Assembly (NCBI RefSeq): GCF_004364775.1
Contig: NZ_SOAL01000003.1
Location: 223,814-287,813 of the forward strand
Length of the DNA: 64,000 bases
Direction of reading: 5' to 3'
Source of the DNA: Comamonas sp. JUb58
Lineage (GTDB): Bacteria; Pseudomonadota; Gammaproteobacteria; Burkholderiales; Burkholderiaceae_C
The notes under the pieces were generated by a model that was not told where the DNA came from, searched no databases, and saw only the letters and a list, made by a program, of their open reading frames with translations. A program made the position numbers and the translations under genes. Position 1 is the stretch's first letter. Every line of letters begins with the position of its first letter. Below, one piece after another: positions 62,001 through 64,000 of this stretch.

Positions 62001-62866
62001 TGGTGGCTTCCATGAGGTTTCACATGCTCCCAGCTCGAACCAGGCTGCCCTGGCGCGTTGCTGTTGGTGCAGGCGTTGTCGTGGTGGGTAGCTTTGGGGC
62101 AGCGCTTGTTGCCGCAATCGGGGCACACGATGAAGCGCATGTCGGATAGCGTGGCGGGCCGGCAGGTTTCACACCAGCAGGATGCGGCTGACTTCTTGAC
62201 CAGCCCGGACAGGTCAAACGGCACATGGCGGCATTTGTCGCAGCGGTGGAAGGTGGAATAGCCATTCCAGTCGGCTTGATAGTGGCCCTCACTGCAGTGC
62301 ATGCAGATCTTGCCAATGCCAGCCTGAAAGGCTTCGTCCTGATCCTTTTTGCGCCGCACTTGCAGATTTTTGTAGGCAGCTTCAATCTGCTCATCCGTCA
62401 GCGGCTCACGCTCAGGTGGGGGAGGGGCGGCTGAGAGCATGCCGTTCCACATGCGCAGCCCGTCCGGCCACTCTTCTTCTAGCCACTCACTGTGCGAGCT
62501 GTGATCCATCAAGGCCTTCTGAGCAGCACGCTTCATGTTGGAGTCTGGCTCCACTGGCACCAGGCGCCACCCATCCGGCGCAGCCTGCCGCGCTGATAGC
62601 TGGGCCAACTGGTTGCGCGCCTCGGTGTTCAGCCGATTGGCCATGTCCAGGCGCTGGGTGAGGGCGGTGACTTGCTGCTCGGCTATCACCGCCCGATTTG
62701 CTTGGGCGATGAGTTGATCCTCAAGAGAGTCGGCGCGGGCGCGCAAACAATCAAGCATGTTGAAGTCGGGAGATTTGCCCAGCGGCGGCTTCCAGAGAAT
62801 GCCACCCTCATGGGTGTAGCCGAGGTTTTCGAGCGTGGCTATGGCTGCTTTGGCCTTATCGGTCAT
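61997..62866 (-). CDS. Phage-type hypothetical protein with C-terminal zinc ribbons
   Basis: A 289-residue protein. The first part is helical and contains a coiled coil (about residues 45-90). The middle has DGWRLVPVEPD, a phrase common in phage and phage-remnant proteins. The C-terminal 100 residues hold many Cys pairs arranged as zinc ribbons: ICMHCSEGH, HRCDKCR, CWCETC and CPDCGNKRC. Such domains bind nucleic acid or protein. The gene starts in a four-base overlap with the HNH gene stop. Function unknown. Confidence 0.6.
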   Translation of the reverse strand: MTDKAKAAIATLENLGYTHEGGILWKPPLGKSPDFNMLDCLRARADSLEDQLIAQANRAVIAEQQVTALTQRLDMANRLNTEARNQLAQLSARQAAPDGWRLVPVEPDSNMKRAAQKALMDHSSHSEWLEEEWPDGLRMWNGMLSAAPPPPEREPLTDEQIEAAYKNLQVRRKKDQDEAFQAGIGKICMHCSEGHYQADWNGYSTFHRCDKCRHVPFDLSGLVKKSAASCWCETCRPATLSDMRFIVCPDCGNKRCPKATHHDNACTNSNAPGQPGSSWEHVKPHGSHQ

Positions 62867-63255
62867 GGTGCTTCCTTGGGGGCGGGCTCGGCCAGCCGTT
62901 CAAAGTAAAAGGTCACGGGCGAGCTGGTGAGCTGAACGAGGCCGTAGCGCACGGCGCGGCGGAATGTGCTCACATCGCGCTGCAGCACATCGTTGCTCCG
63001 CTGGATGATGTCGCGCCAACTTTCCAGGCTCATGGAATGCTTATCGATGTTGCAGGGCGGGCATGCTGGGTTCATGTTCTCCAGCGTGTCGCGGTGGGGG
63101 TAGTCGGGCCCCCTGGGGGCCTTCAGCCAGTCGTTGCGCACAATCGGTTCAATGTGATCGGCGTGCCAGCGTTCGCCCAGCGGCTGCCCGCAGTATGCGC
63201 ACCGGCCGCCGAACTTTTCCCGGAGAGTGGCACGCTTTGCTTTGTTCAGGGCCAT
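62863..63255 (-). CDS. HNH endonuclease
   Basis: A 130-residue protein with the HNH fold: CAYCGQPLGERWHADHIEP gives the first zinc Cys pair and His-Asp-His, and ENMNPACPPCNIDKHSMS gives the Asn and the second Cys pair. A basic N terminus (ALNKAKRATLREKFGG) precedes it. HNH proteins in prophages cut DNA during packaging or defence. The stop overlaps the start of the following gene (ATGA). Confidence 0.85.
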   Translation of the reverse strand: MALNKAKRATLREKFGGRCAYCGQPLGERWHADHIEPIVRNDWLKAPRGPDYPHRDTLENMNPACPPCNIDKHSMSLESWRDIIQRSNDVLQRDVSTFRRAVRYGLVQLTSSPVTFYFERLAEPAPKEAP

Positions 63256-63256
63256 C

Positions 63257-63673
63257 TCAATCCTCCTTCTTGGCCTGGGCTGCCATCAGGGCGTCCACAT
63301 AGATGGCACGCTGTTTGGATGCCGCCATTGGGGTTGGCTTTGCGTATTTGCCGATCAAGAGCGCATGCTCCTTGATAGCGGCCCATTCTTTGGGGCGGTT
63401 TTCTACCGGGCTGTGCGGGCCTCCGTCGTAAAGCTTTCCGAGCGTGCCGTTTGACAGTCGATAGTACGGCGTTGAGCGTGCCAAGGCCTTTGCTGTATCA
63501 GCGGCAACTGCTATGCATTCCGTTTCTGCGCAAATTTTTCTCACTGCCTGCTCAGAATATCGGCCAGCCTTTTCCACGCAGATCGTGTACCCGCGGCTTT
63601 CAGCCTTCCACCAGCAGATGTGCTCGTCGTGCCTTTGTGTGTGGCCCACATGGGCGATCAGATACTCATTCAT
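63257..63673 (-). CDS. Phage hypothetical protein
   Basis: A 138-residue protein with the ATG at 63673, preceded by a GGACAG ribosome binding site. The longer frame upstream lies in the IS21 end. It shows MNEYLIAHVGHTQRHDEHIC at the N terminus and CIAVAADTAKALARST near the middle. No domain was recognised. It lies one base from the HNH gene and probably belongs to one operon. The IS21 element has inserted just upstream and may have removed its promoter. Confidence 0.6.
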   Translation of the reverse strand: MNEYLIAHVGHTQRHDEHICWWKAESRGYTICVEKAGRYSEQAVRKICAETECIAVAADTAKALARSTPYYRLSNGTLGKLYDGGPHSPVENRPKEWAAIKEHALLIGKYAKPTPMAASKQRAIYVDALMAAQAKKED

Positions 63674-63721
63674 TGGTTGCTGTCCTTCTGTGGTTGGGCC
63701 TGGGCGGGCTGGCCCTCCCTC

Positions 63722-64000
63722 TGTTAGTGCCGATGCAAATCTGATCAGGTAAACCACAAAGTGCCGATGCAAAATTGACCAGGGTGTTCCACTGACCTGC
63801 TGAAACTTTCAGCAGGGGATTCAAGGTGATCACCATGGACATGATTGGCAAGGTCAGGCGCATGAAGCTGCGTGACCAACTCTCCCTCAGCGAGATCGCG
63901 AGACGCACTGGCCTTGCTCGCAATACCGTCAAGAAGTGGCTCAAGGCTCCCGGCGACGTCGTGCCCAAGTACGAGCGGATCAAGCAGGCTGGAAAGCTCA
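63722..64000. mobile_element. IS21-family insertion sequence, left end (partial)
   Basis: The element begins near TGTTAGTGCCGATGCAAATC at 63722 and continues beyond the window. Two similar repeats, GTGCCGATGCAAA at 63727 and 63761, are the kind of terminal transposase-binding sites seen in IS21. The start of IstA follows at 63835. Confidence 0.85.
63835..64000 (+). CDS. istA: IS21-family transposase IstA, N-terminal part
   Basis: The first 55 residues of the transposase, starting at an ATG or a nearby in-frame GTG at 63826. The helix-turn-helix is visible as QLSLSEIARRTGLARNTVKK, followed by WLKAPGDVVPKYER, both typical of IstA. The rest lies outside the window. It works with IstB for transposition. 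Confidence 0.85.
   Translation, partial: MDMIGKVRRMKLRDQLSLSEIARRTGLARNTVKKWLKAPGDVVPKYERIKQAGKL

Overview
The window comes from a GC-rich betaproteobacterial chromosome. Comamonadaceae is most likely, probably Comamonas or a close relative. This rests on the hpnCDE squalene genes, several Bug-type solute-binding proteins of the tripartite tricarboxylate transporter (TTT) family, the tRNA-Leu/tig/clpP/clpX/lon block, and general protein resemblance. No rRNA gene or marker allows a firmer species call.

Layout. (1) 1-6744: minor type IV pilin operon, gspH/fimT-like (partial), pilV, pilW, pilX, pilY1, pilE, tightly packed with several ATGA overlaps. (2) 6788-12703: an Hsp15-like RNA-binding protein, then a tctE/tctD two-component system divergent from tctCBA. 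(3) 12899-26900: mostly housekeeping genes: a DedA-rhodanese fusion, a putative Na+/H+ antiporter, a CorA/ZntB-type channel, a sulfurtransferase/YeeE/small-protein sulfur group, a DUF4256 protein, a ParB-like protein, a Lon-like protease, an acetyltransferase, ferrochelatase, a HAD hydrolase and a quinone oxidoreductase. (4) 27019-36435: an Rhs toxin island. A full-length PAAR/Rhs effector with a DUF1493 candidate immunity gene is followed by two displaced Rhs C-terminal cassettes. These carry paralogous hydrophobic tips and a set of four related small membrane proteins, one of them frameshifted. An IS30-family element has cut the third cassette. (5) 36611-47893: a LysR regulator and hpnE/hpnD, separated from hpnC by about 7 kb on the other strand. 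That 7 kb holds a QseB/PmrA-like two-component system, a Bug protein, a thiamine-diphosphate enzyme and a DegP/HtrA protease. (6) 47913-52537: an RND efflux adaptor and pump behind a promoter that overlaps a TetR-like palindrome. (7) 52659-60356: tRNA-Leu(UAG), tig-clpP-clpX-lon (protein quality control), a tRNA-Gly/Cys/Gly/Gly/Gly array, and tRNA-Leu(UAA). (8) 60518-64000: the start of a prophage or genomic island next to tRNA-Leu(UAA), with integrase, excisionase-like protein, HNH endonuclease and small phage genes, cut by the end of an IS21-family element.

The most unusual region is 31.0-36.5 kb. Three copies of the Rhs core end (about 210 to 300 bp) each lead into a different tip. The second and third tips are related to each other. 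The small membrane genes beside them share a Y-x-H-G-Y-like motif and hydrophobic segments, and look like an expanded immunity family partnered with membrane-acting toxins. Once the IS30 element is removed in thought, the third tip runs to a stop codon directly against the ATG of the next small membrane gene. This repeats the toxin-immunity junction of the second cassette.
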